This document shows positions 1 through 6,900 of a stretch of 13,050 bases of DNA, in pieces. The notes under the pieces are model-generated. The model worked only from the letters and a program-made list of their open reading frames with translations, did no database searches and had not been told where the DNA came from. The first letter of the stretch is position 1, and each line of letters begins with the position of its first letter. The stretch covers positions 1 to 13,050 of the forward strand of contig JANRJF010000410.1 of the NCBI GenBank assembly GCA_033764095.1. Reading direction: 5' to 3'. The DNA is from JBDTMT01 sp033764095 (GTDB lineage: Bacteria > Desulfobacterota > Binatia > HRBIN30 > CADEER01). Position numbers and translations under genes: made by a program.

Positions 1-1115
1 AGCGTGCGGCGCAGTTGCTGGGCCGGCGTGGTGCATGTGCCGGTGCCGAGCTCGCCGTCGACCACGACCAGCATCTCACCGCTGGCGTCGTCGATGGTCA
101 GTCCTTCCGAGAACGGTGGCAGCGGGTCGACCGAGGTGACCCGAGTCGCCGCGGGCGAGGCGCCGTTGGTCAGCTCCGACGCCGTCACGCGCCACAGGGT
201 GCCGGGTGTCTGCGCGTCGCCCATTGGTCCACCCAGCAGCCACAGGGCGTCGCGCGCGTAGGCCAGGTCGCGCACGCCGGACCCGCCGAGATCGACCAGC
301 GCGACCGCGTCGAAGCGCAGCGCGGTGAGGTCGTGCAGGCGCAAAAGCACCGCCTTGGCCCCCACCAGCGGGCTCCGCAGCCCCACCCACACGCGCGGCA
401 CGCCGTTCGTGTCGGGAAGCGCCACGACGCCTTCGATGTTGAAGGCGCGGCTGCAATCCTGTTCGGTCTGCGTCGCGGCGGCATGCGCCGCGGCGATGGT
501 CTGGCAGATCTGGTCGGCCATCGCGTGTGCCGGATCGGCGCTGGCGACGGTGATCAGCTGCTCCCGACAGCCGCCGTCCGAGAGCATCGTCGACCACTGA
601 TCCGGCGGCGTCAGGACGACGGTGCCTTTCAGCGTGCTGCCGCTGCGCTCCAGCACGGCGAACGCGAGGCGGTCCTTGTCGATCTCGCACTGACGTTTGA
701 ACGACTTGCGGCTGTGCGAGCCGAAGACGAGCAGCGTGCCGTCGAGCGCCTCGATGGCCTCGATGTCGTCGATCTTCTTCGCGTTGGCCAGAACGAGCGT
801 CATCGGCTGCTGCTTCGCCAGCAGGCCGTCGGGAGTCTGTTCGAAGCCAAACAGATTGGTGCGCGGCTGCCCGGCGGGAACCTCATCCTTGCCGAGCAGC
901 TCGTTGTCGCCGACGATCGCACAGCGATGATCGGCGCCGGGGGCGCACGCCAGCCAGCGGACCGCCGAGGTCTCGCACGCCGGGAAGGTGCCGAGCGTCT
1001 GCGGGGCGGCGACCGGTGCGACGGATTCCACCGCGGCCGCGGTGGTCGCCAGCACCAGCAGCAGCGTCGGCCACGTGCGGAGGGGCAGATTCCAGCGGCG
1101 CGTCTCGAACATCAT
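1..1115 (-). CDS. Exported DUF3616-like protein (C-terminus cut by window edge)
   Basis: The frame is open from 1115 to the left edge, giving 371 complete codons with no stop. Two adjacent ATGs (1115 and 1112) follow GGGAGG at 1121-1126, spaced 5 and 8 nt, which fixes the start to within one codon. Residues 1-33 look like a Sec signal: MMFETRRW, then a hydrophobic stretch LLLVLATTAAA. Residues 115-140 contain DDIEAIEALDG...VFGSHSRKS, and residues 225-285 contain FNIEGVVALP...VWVGLRSPLVG.KA...DLGGSGVRDLAY. These match the 'DIEGxA...SHGRxK' and 'NIEGLA...GLRxPLxGxxA...DLGGxGIRDL' signatures I associate with DUF3616, a predicted beta-propeller family of unknown function. Eight cysteines (47, 57, 65, 143, 183, 204, 221, 361) suit an exported, disulphide-bonded protein. 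It is transcribed divergently from the SnoaL-like gene. The family call is from remembered motifs; the function is unknown. Confidence 0.8.
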   Translation of the reverse strand, partial: MMFETRRWNLPLRTWPTLLLVLATTAAAVESVAPVAAPQTLGTFPACETSAVRWLACAPGADHRCAIVGDNELLGKDEVPAGQPRTNLFGFEQTPDGLLAKQQPMTLVLANAKKIDDIEAIEALDGTLLVFGSHSRKSFKRQCEIDKDRLAFAVLERSGSTLKGTVVLTPPDQWSTMLSDGGCREQLITVASADPAHAMADQICQTIAAAHAAATQTEQDCSRAFNIEGVVALPDTNGVPRVWVGLRSPLVGAKAVLLRLHDLTALRFDAVALVDLGGSGVRDLAYARDALWLLGGPMGDAQTPGTLWRVTASELTNGASPAATRVTSVDPLPPFSEGLTIDDASGEMLVVVDGELGTGTCTTPAQQLRRT

Positions 1116-1171
1116 CGCATCCTCCCATCGAAGACGTGTTCGCTACCCGAGCGACGTCCGCGCCAACAGCT

Positions 1172-1183
1172 GGGGAATTCCCC
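1172..1183. promoter_or_regulatory. Perfect 12-bp palindrome between divergent genes
   Basis: GGGGAATTCCCC is a perfect dyad in the 193-bp gap between the DUF3616-like gene (start 1115, minus) and the SnoaL-like gene (start 1309, plus). It lies 57 bp from the former and 126 bp from the latter. It could be an operator for a dimeric regulator. No regulator is encoded nearby, and one 12-mer could be chance. Confidence 0.3.
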
Positions 1184-1223
1184 TACGGGATGTCCGCGGC
1201 GTGCGGGCGTGTCGGGTCCGCCG

Positions 1224-1253
1224 TTGACAGACGGGTTCAGGCGGGACTAGCTC
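1224..1253 (+). promoter_or_regulatory. Candidate sigma-70-type promoter for the SnoaL-like gene
   Basis: TTGACA at 1224-1229 is a perfect -35 hexamer. An 18-nt spacer leads to TAGCTC (1248-1253), a poor -10. It ends 55 bp before the ATG at 1309 and is correctly oriented. A consensus -35 is unusual in DNA this GC-rich, but the weak -10 keeps confidence low. Confidence 0.35.
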
Positions 1254-1308
1254 GCGTCCGAATCACGCGGGTGGCCTCACGGCTGCGTTTCAACGGGGAG
1301 GAACGAGC

Positions 1309-1716
1309 ATGGCGTCCAATGCCGCAGTCGTCCGAGCGTTCTACGACGACGTCTGGAACAAGCGTCACGAGGCCGCGATCGACGCGGTGATCGCGCCCGG
1401 CATCGACGGCAAGATGGAAGGCCGCGACGTCGGCAGCCCGGCCGAGTTCAAGGCCAGCTGGCGCGAGCTCACCGGCGCCTTTCCCGACCTGCGCATGACG
1501 GTGGAAGACGTCATCGAACAGGGGCCGAAGGTCGCCGTGCGCTGGCGCGTCAACGGCACCCACACCGGCCCGCTCGCCGGCCTGCCGGCCACCGGCCGAG
1601 CCGTCTCGGCGCGCGGACTCACCTGGCTGGAGCTCGCCGATGGCAAGATCGTCCGCGGCTGGGACAGCTGGAACCTCGGCGCGCTGATCATGGACCTCGC
1701 CGCCGGCAAGGGTTGA
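1309..1716 (+). CDS. SnoaL-like / ester cyclase-type NTF2-fold protein
   Basis: This 135-aa protein begins at an ATG preceded by GGGGAGG (1295-1301) with a 7-nt spacer, a strong ribosome site. The opening NAAVVRAFYDDVWNKRH, the middle FPDLRMTVEDVIEQGPKVAVRWRVNGTHTGPLAGLPATG and the end ADGKIVRGWDSWN match the SnoaL-like polyketide cyclase / 'ester cyclase' family, small cytoplasmic cone-shaped NTF2-fold proteins of about 130-140 aa. Members include SnoaL, the aldol cyclase of nogalamycin biosynthesis, but most have no known substrate. No polyketide genes surround it, so a cyclase role should not be assumed. It converges on the GT-C-like gene, with stops 51 bp apart. The family call is firm; the reaction is unknown. 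Confidence 0.85.
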   Translation: MASNAAVVRAFYDDVWNKRHEAAIDAVIAPGIDGKMEGRDVGSPAEFKASWRELTGAFPDLRMTVEDVIEQGPKVAVRWRVNGTHTGPLAGLPATGRAVSARGLTWLELADGKIVRGWDSWNLGALIMDLAAGKG

Positions 1717-1761
1717 GCGCGGCGTCCGCCGATCGGCGCTGTCGCTGCGACGGCGCCGCGC
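1717..1761. terminator. Structured convergent gap, probable bidirectional terminator
   Basis: The 51-bp gap between the convergent stops (1716 plus, 1768 minus) is almost wholly self-complementary. GCGCGGCG (1717-1724) pairs perfectly with CGCCGCGC (1754-1761). Inside the loop are a perfect palindrome CGCCGATCGGCG (1727-1738) and a GTCG/CGAC mini-stem (1741-1751). No T-tract follows on either strand, so this is a hairpin-type terminator candidate rather than a canonical intrinsic one. Confidence 0.45.
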
Positions 1762-1767
1762 CCGCCC

Positions 1768-3234
1768 TTACTGCCGCTGCAGGCGCCAGAGGTGCCCTTG
1801 ATAGGGGCGTAGCAGGCCTTCGGCGTGGTGGTAGTCCTCGGTCGGCTGCGTGGCGACGAGGACAAAGGTGAAGTGCTGGTCGAGCGCCCGACGGACGAGG
1901 TGGCCGGGGTCGTACATCAGGCCGGAGTCGGTGAGGTACACCGGGCGCCGCTCGCTCTCGCGCACCACCTGCCGCACCCATGCGTCGATCGCGGCGCGGT
2001 CGCCGATCGGGTGGCCGAGCGTGGCGCGGCGCGCGTAGTACTCGACGAAGCGCGAGTCATCCATCACCAGAATCAGACTGTCGGGCTCGGTCTGGTCGGC
2101 GATGAGCTGCGCATAGCGCTTCGGACCGTTGTAGGAGCGCCGCTCGGCGAGCAGCGGGTGCGCGGCGGCGAGCATCGCGGCGAGCGTGAGGGCGTAGCAG
2201 GCGGCGCTGGCGACGCGCGCCCCGGGCGTGCGCAGCAGGAAGTCGAACGCCGCGCCGGCGAACATCGCCAGGCCGAGCGCGCACAGCGCGAGGTAGCGTG
2301 GTCCGTAGGTGGTCAGCGCGCCGTAGACCGGGCCGGTGGCGGCGAGCAGTGCGGCGCAGGCGAGGACCGGGCGGTAGCGCGCCTGCCGCCAGGCGAGCCC
2401 GAGCCCGAGCCCGGCGGCGGCGAGGAACGGACCGCCCTGCAGCCGCACCAGGTCACCACCCGCCGCTAGCAGGGTGACGGCGGCGGCGTCGCCGACGTGC
2501 GTCATCTGCGGCGTGGCGGCGTAGGTGCGCAGCATCGAGAGCAGCGACGTCGCCAGCGCGAAGCCGAGCCCCAGCGCGTAGCCGAGCGCCGCGCCGGCGG
2601 CGACGCGGCGCGGCCCCGGCGCCGGGCGCCGGCGGCACCGCCGCGGCGCGAAGAGCAGCAGCGGGAGGATCGGCGTGACCAGTAGCAGCCCTTCCCAGAT
2701 CGTGTACGAGACGCCGAGCAGCAGTCCGGCCAGCGCGGCGCGCGGCGCGCTGTCGCGGTCGTGCGCCGCGACCGCGCCGTCGAACGCCGCCAGCAGCGCG
2801 AGTAGCGCCAGCCCGTACTCCTTGCCGAAGGTGTTGGCGACGCTGAACACCGGCGACAGCGCGAACAGGCCGGCGGCGAGCGCGGCCTGCAGCGGACGGC
2901 CGGACAGCCGCGCGACGAAGCGGAACGCCAGCGCCACCGCCAGGGCGTGAAACAGGACGCTCGCCAGGACCGTCGCGCGCTCGGCGTCCTCGCCGACGAG
3001 CCAGAACGGAAAGTAGACGACGGCGTTGGCGAGCACCGCGCCGCAGCGCCAGTCGCGATGCCAGACGCCGCGGTACAGGTCCTCGACCGCCTGCGCCAGG
3101 TAGACGGCGTCGAGATGGAAGATGCCCTCGTTACGGAAGGCGAACAGGTAGGCGAACGCCGCGCCGAACAGCGCGCCGCCGATCAGGACGCGATGCCGGC
3201 GGCGCGTTGCCCGCCACTGCGTGCCGATGCCCAC
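1768..3234 (-). CDS. Polytopic membrane protein, GT-C glycosyltransferase-like
   Basis: This 488-aa protein starts at GTG 3234. An in-frame TGA lies two codons upstream and no other start codon is near, so the GTG is forced although the ribosome site is weak. About ten hydrophobic segments span residues 16-370, followed by a soluble C-terminal domain of about 110 residues (from GPKRYAQL to the end). The first outer loop carries IFHLDAVYLAQAVEDLY; its Asp42 sits where GT-C (PMT/ArnT-like) enzymes place the catalytic acidic residue after the first membrane helix. Such enzymes move sugars from polyprenyl-phosphate carriers onto envelope glycans or proteins. The gene diverges from the YfhO-like gene, another membrane protein of the same general class, 165 bp away, which suggests a shared envelope role. 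GT-C membership is inferred from topology and this loop, not from a clear family match. Confidence 0.65.
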   Translation of the reverse strand: MGIGTQWRATRRRHRVLIGGALFGAAFAYLFAFRNEGIFHLDAVYLAQAVEDLYRGVWHRDWRCGAVLANAVVYFPFWLVGEDAERATVLASVLFHALAVALAFRFVARLSGRPLQAALAAGLFALSPVFSVANTFGKEYGLALLALLAAFDGAVAAHDRDSAPRAALAGLLLGVSYTIWEGLLLVTPILPLLLFAPRRCRRRPAPGPRRVAAGAALGYALGLGFALATSLLSMLRTYAATPQMTHVGDAAAVTLLAAGGDLVRLQGGPFLAAAGLGLGLAWRQARYRPVLACAALLAATGPVYGALTTYGPRYLALCALGLAMFAGAAFDFLLRTPGARVASAACYALTLAAMLAAAHPLLAERRSYNGPKRYAQLIADQTEPDSLILVMDDSRFVEYYARRATLGHPIGDRAAIDAWVRQVVRESERRPVYLTDSGLMYDPGHLVRRALDQHFTFVLVATQPTEDYHHAEGLLRPYQGHLWRLQRQ

Positions 3235-3250
3235 GGCTCACAGCCTGTCA

Positions 3251-3269
3251 GACGGCGGGCCCCGCCGTC
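3251..3269. promoter_or_regulatory. 19-bp GC dyad in the leader of the GT-C-like gene
   Basis: GACGGCGGG (3251-3259) and CCCGCCGTC (3261-3269) are perfect inverted arms around a single C. As RNA this forms an 8-bp stem with a 3-nt loop. It starts 17 bp upstream of the GTG at 3234, so it could block the ribosome site or act as an operator. On the minus strand a TTGACA hexamer lies just upstream (plus 3292-3297), but the expected -10 is poor. Confidence 0.35.
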
Positions 3270-3315
3270 GACGGTCAGGGATGGGTCGCAATGTCAATAA
3301 GTAGCAAGACCGCGC

Positions 3316-3333
3316 GCCTGGAATATGCCAGGC
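3316..3333. promoter_or_regulatory. Inverted repeat in the AT-richer divergent promoter region
   Basis: GCCTGG (3316-3321), spacer AATATG, CCAGGC (3328-3333) form a perfect spaced dyad in the only clearly AT-richer stretch of the window (about 3290-3400). It lies midway between the divergent starts at 3234 and 3400. The architecture suits an operator shared by both genes; no T-tract makes it a terminator on either strand. Confidence 0.35.
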
Positions 3334-3399
3334 AGAAAAATCGATATCCACACGAGACATCCTTCGCGAAGACCAACCGATCAGTGTTAGCTGGAAGTC

Positions 3400-5799
3400 G
3401 TGAGGCGCCGCGCGCGAGTGGTGACGACCGCCGCCTTGGCCGCTGTACTGGTCGTTGCCTGGTGGGACTGGCGGATCGAGTCGTCGATCGTCGCGACCAA
3501 CGAGCCGACGGCGAGCGTCGACGACTACGTCTATTATTCGCCGACCCTGCGGTACGGATTCGGCCAGCTGCGCGAGGGGAAGTTCCCATTCTGGAATCCG
3601 CACCAGCACGCCGGGTCGCCATTCTTCGCGACTGGCCAGCACGAGCTGTTGTACCCGCTCAACCTGCCGTATCTCGTACTGCCGATCGGGCTGGCGGAGA
3701 AGGTCGGCGCGCTGCTGCACCTCGCGTTGGCCCTGCTCGGCGCCGCGCTGCTCGCGGCGACACTCGGACTCTCGTGGCCGGCCCCGATCGTCACCGGTGG
3801 CGTGTTCGCGTTTGCCCCGGCCGTCAGCGGTCTCGTCTTTCTCCCCCACCATCTCTACGCCATGCCGTGGCTGCCGGTGTCGCTGGCGCTCGTGCACCGC
3901 CTGTGCGCTCAGCCGGAGCGCCTGCGGTGGCCGGTATTGCTGGGACTCTGCGGCGCCGCGCAGTTCCTCGGTGGATACCCGATGTACGTCGTCCTCACGG
4001 CGTACGCCGCGGCGGCGTACGCCGTCGTGCGCCTGGGGGCGAGCTGGCGCGCGCCCGATGGCCGTTCGCGCCTGGCCAGGGGCGTGCTGGGGTTGGTCGC
4101 TGCGCTGCTCCTCGCGCTCAGTCTCGCGGCGGTGCAGCTGTTGCCCGCGCTTGATCTCGTACGCGCCAGCGTGCGGGGTGGTGCGCCGTTGTCGCTCGCC
4201 GAGACGGCAGTGAATTCCGTGCCGTTGGGCGTCAGCGTCCTGCGCACGCTGCTGCCGATGCATGACGAACCGTTGCGCATGTTCGCCATGCCGTACGTCG
4301 GCGTCCCCGCCCTGCTGCTGGCCGCATGCGGTGCAGCGCTTGCGCCGCCGCGATCGGGCGTCCGATTCTTCTTCGCTCTCACTGCCCTGACGTGGCTGCT
4401 TGGTCTCGGGACGCAGGGCCCGCTCTTCGCGCTGTGGCACGAGCTCCCGGGCGGCAGTGCCTTTCGTGTGCCGCTGCGCTTCTTCCCCGTCACCGTGCTC
4501 GGGATGGCGGTGCTGGCCGGGTTCGGGGTCGATGGGCTGCGGACGCTACGCCACCGATCGGGGGCGGCGACCGCCGTAAGCCTGCTGGCGCTGATCGGCG
4601 GCGCAGCCCTGATGGCGGTCGGCCGCTTCGCCAACTTGCCGGGCGCCGCGTCGCCGATGGTGGACGGGGTCCTGACCTATCCGGTGTTTCCGCCCACCGC
4701 GCCGTTCGGTCCTCTGGTTGTACGGCTCGGACAGCAGCTGACTGGCGCAGGGCTGTGGCTGGCCTGCTACGTCCAGCTGCCGCTGCGCGTGCGACCGCTG
4801 CTGATCGCCCTGCTTCCGGTGGCAACGGTCGCCGCGCTGCTGCCGGCCGTGCTGAATACCGCCCCGCTTCCGGCCACGCACCCGCAGCTGCACCGCCTGA
4901 CGCCAGCGGTCGCCGCCTACTTGCGCCAGCAACAAGGGCTCGACCGCACATATATCGTCCGGCCGGCGCTGCCGTTCCTGACGCCGCTCAGCCGCGATAC
5001 GCCGGAGCGGTCGGGTATCGTCGAGGGCCTCTTCGTGGTCGGCGATCGCGAGAACGTGTACCTGCGCCGCTTCGCCGACTACGCCCAGCGGCTGATGCCC
5101 GAAGCCGCCGAGCAGTTGCGGACCGAGTTCGCCCGTCGGCTCGGGTTGCCCCCGACCATCCCACAGGGCGAGGTCGTCGCCACGGCACAGTCACCCAACC
5201 TGCGCCTGCTCGACCTGCTCGGCACGCGCTTCATCGTCGAGGGCAGGGGAGCACGCTTCGGGCCCGCCACGCCACCGGGGCGGTTCTCGCTGGTGTTCGA
5301 AGCGAATGGAACGCGCGTCTACGAGAACCCCGCCGCGTTCCCGCGCGCGTTTCTCGTCCACCACGCCGAGGTCATTGCCGACGCCGATCGGGTCCTCGAC
5401 CGCCTGACCGCTCCCGACTTCGACCCGCGGCGGAGCGCGATCGTCGAACGCCCGCTTCCGGTCGCCATGGCAAGCGATGCCGAGCCCGAGCCGGGCGCGG
5501 CGCGAATCGTCGTCTACGAATCCGACCAGGTCGCTGTCGATGTGCACACGCCGGCCGCAGCGCTGCTGATTCTGACCGACCAGAGCTATCCCGACTGGGA
5601 GGCCACCGTCGACGGCGAACCGGTCGAGGTGCTGGTCGCCGACTACCTGTTCCGCGCGGTCGCGGTTCCGGTCGGGCACCATCGGGTGGTGTTCCGCTTC
5701 GTGCCGCGAAGCTTCTGGCGCGGCGTGGAGCTCGGTGTCGTGGGGGCGGCGCTCGCCACCGCGCTGCTGCTTGCCGCCAGGTACCAACGCCGTACCTGA
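3400..5799 (+). CDS. YfhO-like multi-spanning membrane protein
   Basis: This 799-aa protein starts at GTG 3400; GTGs at 3418 and 3421 are alternatives, since only a weak GGAAG precedes the first. A signal-anchor helix (8-22) is followed by a loop with DDYVYYSP (41-48), LREGKFPFWNP (57-67) and AGSPF, the conserved entrance of YfhO-type proteins ('D...p...l..G..PlWnP....G.P'). About ten membrane segments follow to residue 490, then a large extracytoplasmic domain (490-770) and a last helix (777-793). Near residues 725-765 are YPDWEATVDGEP and FRAVAVPVGHHRVVFRFVP, the usual YfhO C-terminal sequence ('yPgW.a.vDG...lRav.vpaG.h.v.f.y.P'). In Bacillus, YfhO-family proteins take part in glycosylating lipoteichoic acid; in Gram-negatives the substrate is unknown. 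Codon use is slightly less GC-extreme than in the divergent neighbour. Confidence 0.85.
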   Translation: MRRRARVVTTAALAAVLVVAWWDWRIESSIVATNEPTASVDDYVYYSPTLRYGFGQLREGKFPFWNPHQHAGSPFFATGQHELLYPLNLPYLVLPIGLAEKVGALLHLALALLGAALLAATLGLSWPAPIVTGGVFAFAPAVSGLVFLPHHLYAMPWLPVSLALVHRLCAQPERLRWPVLLGLCGAAQFLGGYPMYVVLTAYAAAAYAVVRLGASWRAPDGRSRLARGVLGLVAALLLALSLAAVQLLPALDLVRASVRGGAPLSLAETAVNSVPLGVSVLRTLLPMHDEPLRMFAMPYVGVPALLLAACGAALAPPRSGVRFFFALTALTWLLGLGTQGPLFALWHELPGGSAFRVPLRFFPVTVLGMAVLAGFGVDGLRTLRHRSGAATAVSLLALIGGAALMAVGRFANLPGAASPMVDGVLTYPVFPPTAPFGPLVVRLGQQLTGAGLWLACYVQLPLRVRPLLIALLPVATVAALLPAVLNTAPLPATHPQLHRLTPAVAAYLRQQQGLDRTYIVRPALPFLTPLSRDTPERSGIVEGLFVVGDRENVYLRRFADYAQRLMPEAAEQLRTEFARRLGLPPTIPQGEVVATAQSPNLRLLDLLGTRFIVEGRGARFGPATPPGRFSLVFEANGTRVYENPAAFPRAFLVHHAEVIADADRVLDRLTAPDFDPRRSAIVERPLPVAMASDAEPEPGAARIVVYESDQVAVDVHTPAAALLILTDQSYPDWEATVDGEPVEVLVADYLFRAVAVPVGHHRVVFRFVPRSFWRGVELGVVGAALATALLLAARYQRRT

Positions 5800-5916
5800 C
5801 GCATCAGTCAGCAAACGGCTCCCTTCGACGACATGGCGGCGGTGGCCTTTGGACTCGGCATCTGCGCAAGCTCCGCCGGCGCGTGGCGTGCCGACGCGAC
5901 CAGCCCAGGAGGAGCG

Positions 5917-6345
5917 ATGAGCCAGTTCAGCCGGGAGGAGATCCACGCGGCGTGGCAGCGGCGCATGCAACTGCAGGACGCCGACGATTGGGCGGGCTTC
6001 GGCAACACCTTCACCGCCGACGCGGTCTATCACGAGCACCACTACGGGATCTTTCGCGGCCGTGACGCGATCCTCGCCTGGCTCGTCCCGGTGATGGAGT
6101 ACTGCAAGGGCTGGACGTACCCGGTGGAGTGGGTGTGCATCGACGGCAACCGCGTCGTGCACAAGTGGCTCAACCGGCTGCCGGGGCAACGGCCGGACGG
6201 CAGCTACTACGAGTTCGCCGGCTTCACCGCCATGGACTACGCCGGCGACGGCCAGTTCTCCTTCCAGGAGGACATCTACAACCGCGTCGAGACCGACAAG
6301 GTCATCGACGAATGGAAAGCGGCGACCGGCGGGCAGTACAGGTAG
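5917..6345 (+). CDS. NTF2-fold (SnoaL-like) protein of unknown substrate
   Basis: This protein has 142 aa. The open frame extends back to ATG 5833, but the start is placed at 5917 because AGGAGG (5907-5912) lies 4 nt before it; the extra 28 codons are low-complexity and have no ribosome site. The sequence begins MSQFSREEIHAAWQRRMQLQDADDW, continues FGNTFTADAVYHEHHYGIFRGRDAILAWLVPVM and ends with EDIYNR.ET.KVIDEWKAA, the layout of nuclear-transport-factor-2 family proteins: N-terminal helix, 'F..DAV...G.f.GRdaI', then beta sheet. His-rich YHEHHYG (about residues 31-37) and several Trp/Tyr residues could line a pocket. It lies 117 bp downstream of the YfhO-like gene on the same strand but shows no functional link. 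Its stop is only 9 bp from the convergent isomerase-like gene. Confidence 0.8.
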   Translation: MSQFSREEIHAAWQRRMQLQDADDWAGFGNTFTADAVYHEHHYGIFRGRDAILAWLVPVMEYCKGWTYPVEWVCIDGNRVVHKWLNRLPGQRPDGSYYEFAGFTAMDYAGDGQFSFQEDIYNRVETDKVIDEWKAATGGQYR

Positions 6346-6354
6346 CGGCGCCGT

Positions 6355-6726
6355 TCAGTCGCGGTAGATGGTGTCGGCGCTCCAGTACGCGCGCATCGAG
6401 GTGATCAGGCCGTCGTCGCCGAAGGTCATGACGTCGAGCGTCTCGACGCGCGTGCGCGGATCGGCGTTCGGCCGCGCGATCATCGCCGCGGCACCCTGGT
6501 TGCCGGCGCTGCGCACGCGGCCTTCCAGTTCGAGGCGCACCGCGCCGGCCGCGGCGCGGTAGAAGGCGCGAATCGCGGCGCGGCCGCGATGCGGCGGCGA
6601 GCCGAGCGGATCTTCGACGGTCGCGTCCTCGGCGTAGAGCTGCGCGATCGCCTCGACGTCGCCCTGCGACACCAGCTCGCAGTAGCGGGCGAAGACGGCG
6701 CGGATGTGCTCGGCGGTGATCGTCAT
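6355..6726 (-). CDS. Steroid delta-isomerase-like (ketosteroid isomerase) protein
   Basis: This 123-aa protein begins MTITAEHIRAVFARYC at ATG 6726. The same frame stays open upstream to 8100, but only as antisense of the ligase gene. It aligns nearly end to end, and in length, with the Comamonas ketosteroid isomerase as I recall it: 'EHmtavv.RY...l..GD...I..L.a.DATVEDP.GS.P..G.aAIR.FY'. All three catalytic positions are present: Tyr15 (Tyr14), Asp39 in ATVEDP (Asp38, the general base) and Asp98 in ETLDVM (Asp99 of the oxyanion hole). These residues shift the double bond of delta-5-3-ketosteroids to delta-4. Retention of all three argues for real isomerase chemistry, perhaps on another enone. 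No steroid-degradation genes are in the window, so the pathway is unknown. The ribosome site is weak. It is divergent from the GS-like gene. Confidence 0.85.
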   Translation of the reverse strand: MTITAEHIRAVFARYCELVSQGDVEAIAQLYAEDATVEDPLGSPPHRGRAAIRAFYRAAAGAVRLELEGRVRSAGNQGAAAMIARPNADPRTRVETLDVMTFGDDGLITSMRAYWSADTIYRD

Positions 6727-6771
6727 GCCGGCATGACAACCGCGCGCGGCGCGCGGACGCAAGCGCCAGGT

Positions 6772-6834
6772 GTCAGCGATCAAGGAACTACTGCCTGACG
6801 ACTGAGAGCTGAAGGCTGAAGGCTGATCGCTGAC
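6772..6834. repeat. 11-bp perfect inverted repeat in divergent promoter region
   Basis: GTCAGCGATCA (6772-6782) and TGATCGCTGAC (6824-6834) are exact reverse complements 41 nt apart. The right arm lies inside the 7-bp tandem repeat at 6795-6843. The element sits between the isomerase-like start (6726, minus) and the ligase start (6901, plus). Confidence 0.6.
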
Positions 6835-6843
6835 GGCTGTTAG
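6795..6843. repeat. Seven-copy degenerate 7-bp tandem repeat (CTGANNG-like)
   Basis: Seven consecutive 7-mers are in register: CTGACGA, CTGAGAG, CTGAAGG, CTGAAGG, CTGATCG, CTGACGG, CTGTTAG. The CTG core is invariant and CTGA is kept in six of seven. Similar CTGA-type short-period tandems recur in intergenic DNA of GC-rich environmental bacteria (general recollection). The array ends about 57 bp before the ligase ATG, so it could affect its promoter or leader. Confidence 0.65.
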
Positions 6844-6900
6844 TTGCACTTCGCGTTTCGCCGTTGCCGGCGCGGCGCCGGTGTCGTACGTGCGCCAGCC

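Noticed and set aside
15..1250. 411-codon plus-strand open frame
   Set aside because: Antisense to the DUF3616-like gene; Arg/Gln/His-rich translation without domains, whereas the minus frame has a signal peptide, ribosome site and family motifs.
3238..4440. 400-codon minus-strand open frame
   Set aside because: Antisense to the YfhO-like gene start and its promoter; Arg/Gln/Glu-rich with no recognisable features.
5796..5811. CTGAC-N6-GTCAG hairpin over the YfhO-like stop
   Set aside because: Only a 5-bp stem with no T-run; too weak to call a terminator.
4326..6065. 579-codon plus-strand open frame
   Set aside because: Alternative frame within the YfhO-like gene and NTF2 gene; composition is Arg/Ala/Gly noise.
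5191..6189. 332-codon minus-strand open frame
   Set aside because: Antisense to the 3' half of the YfhO-like gene and part of the NTF2 gene; no domain or ribosome site.
6795..6843. Tandem repeat as a CRISPR-like array
   Set aside because: Units are 7 bp and directly adjacent without spacers, and no cas genes are present.
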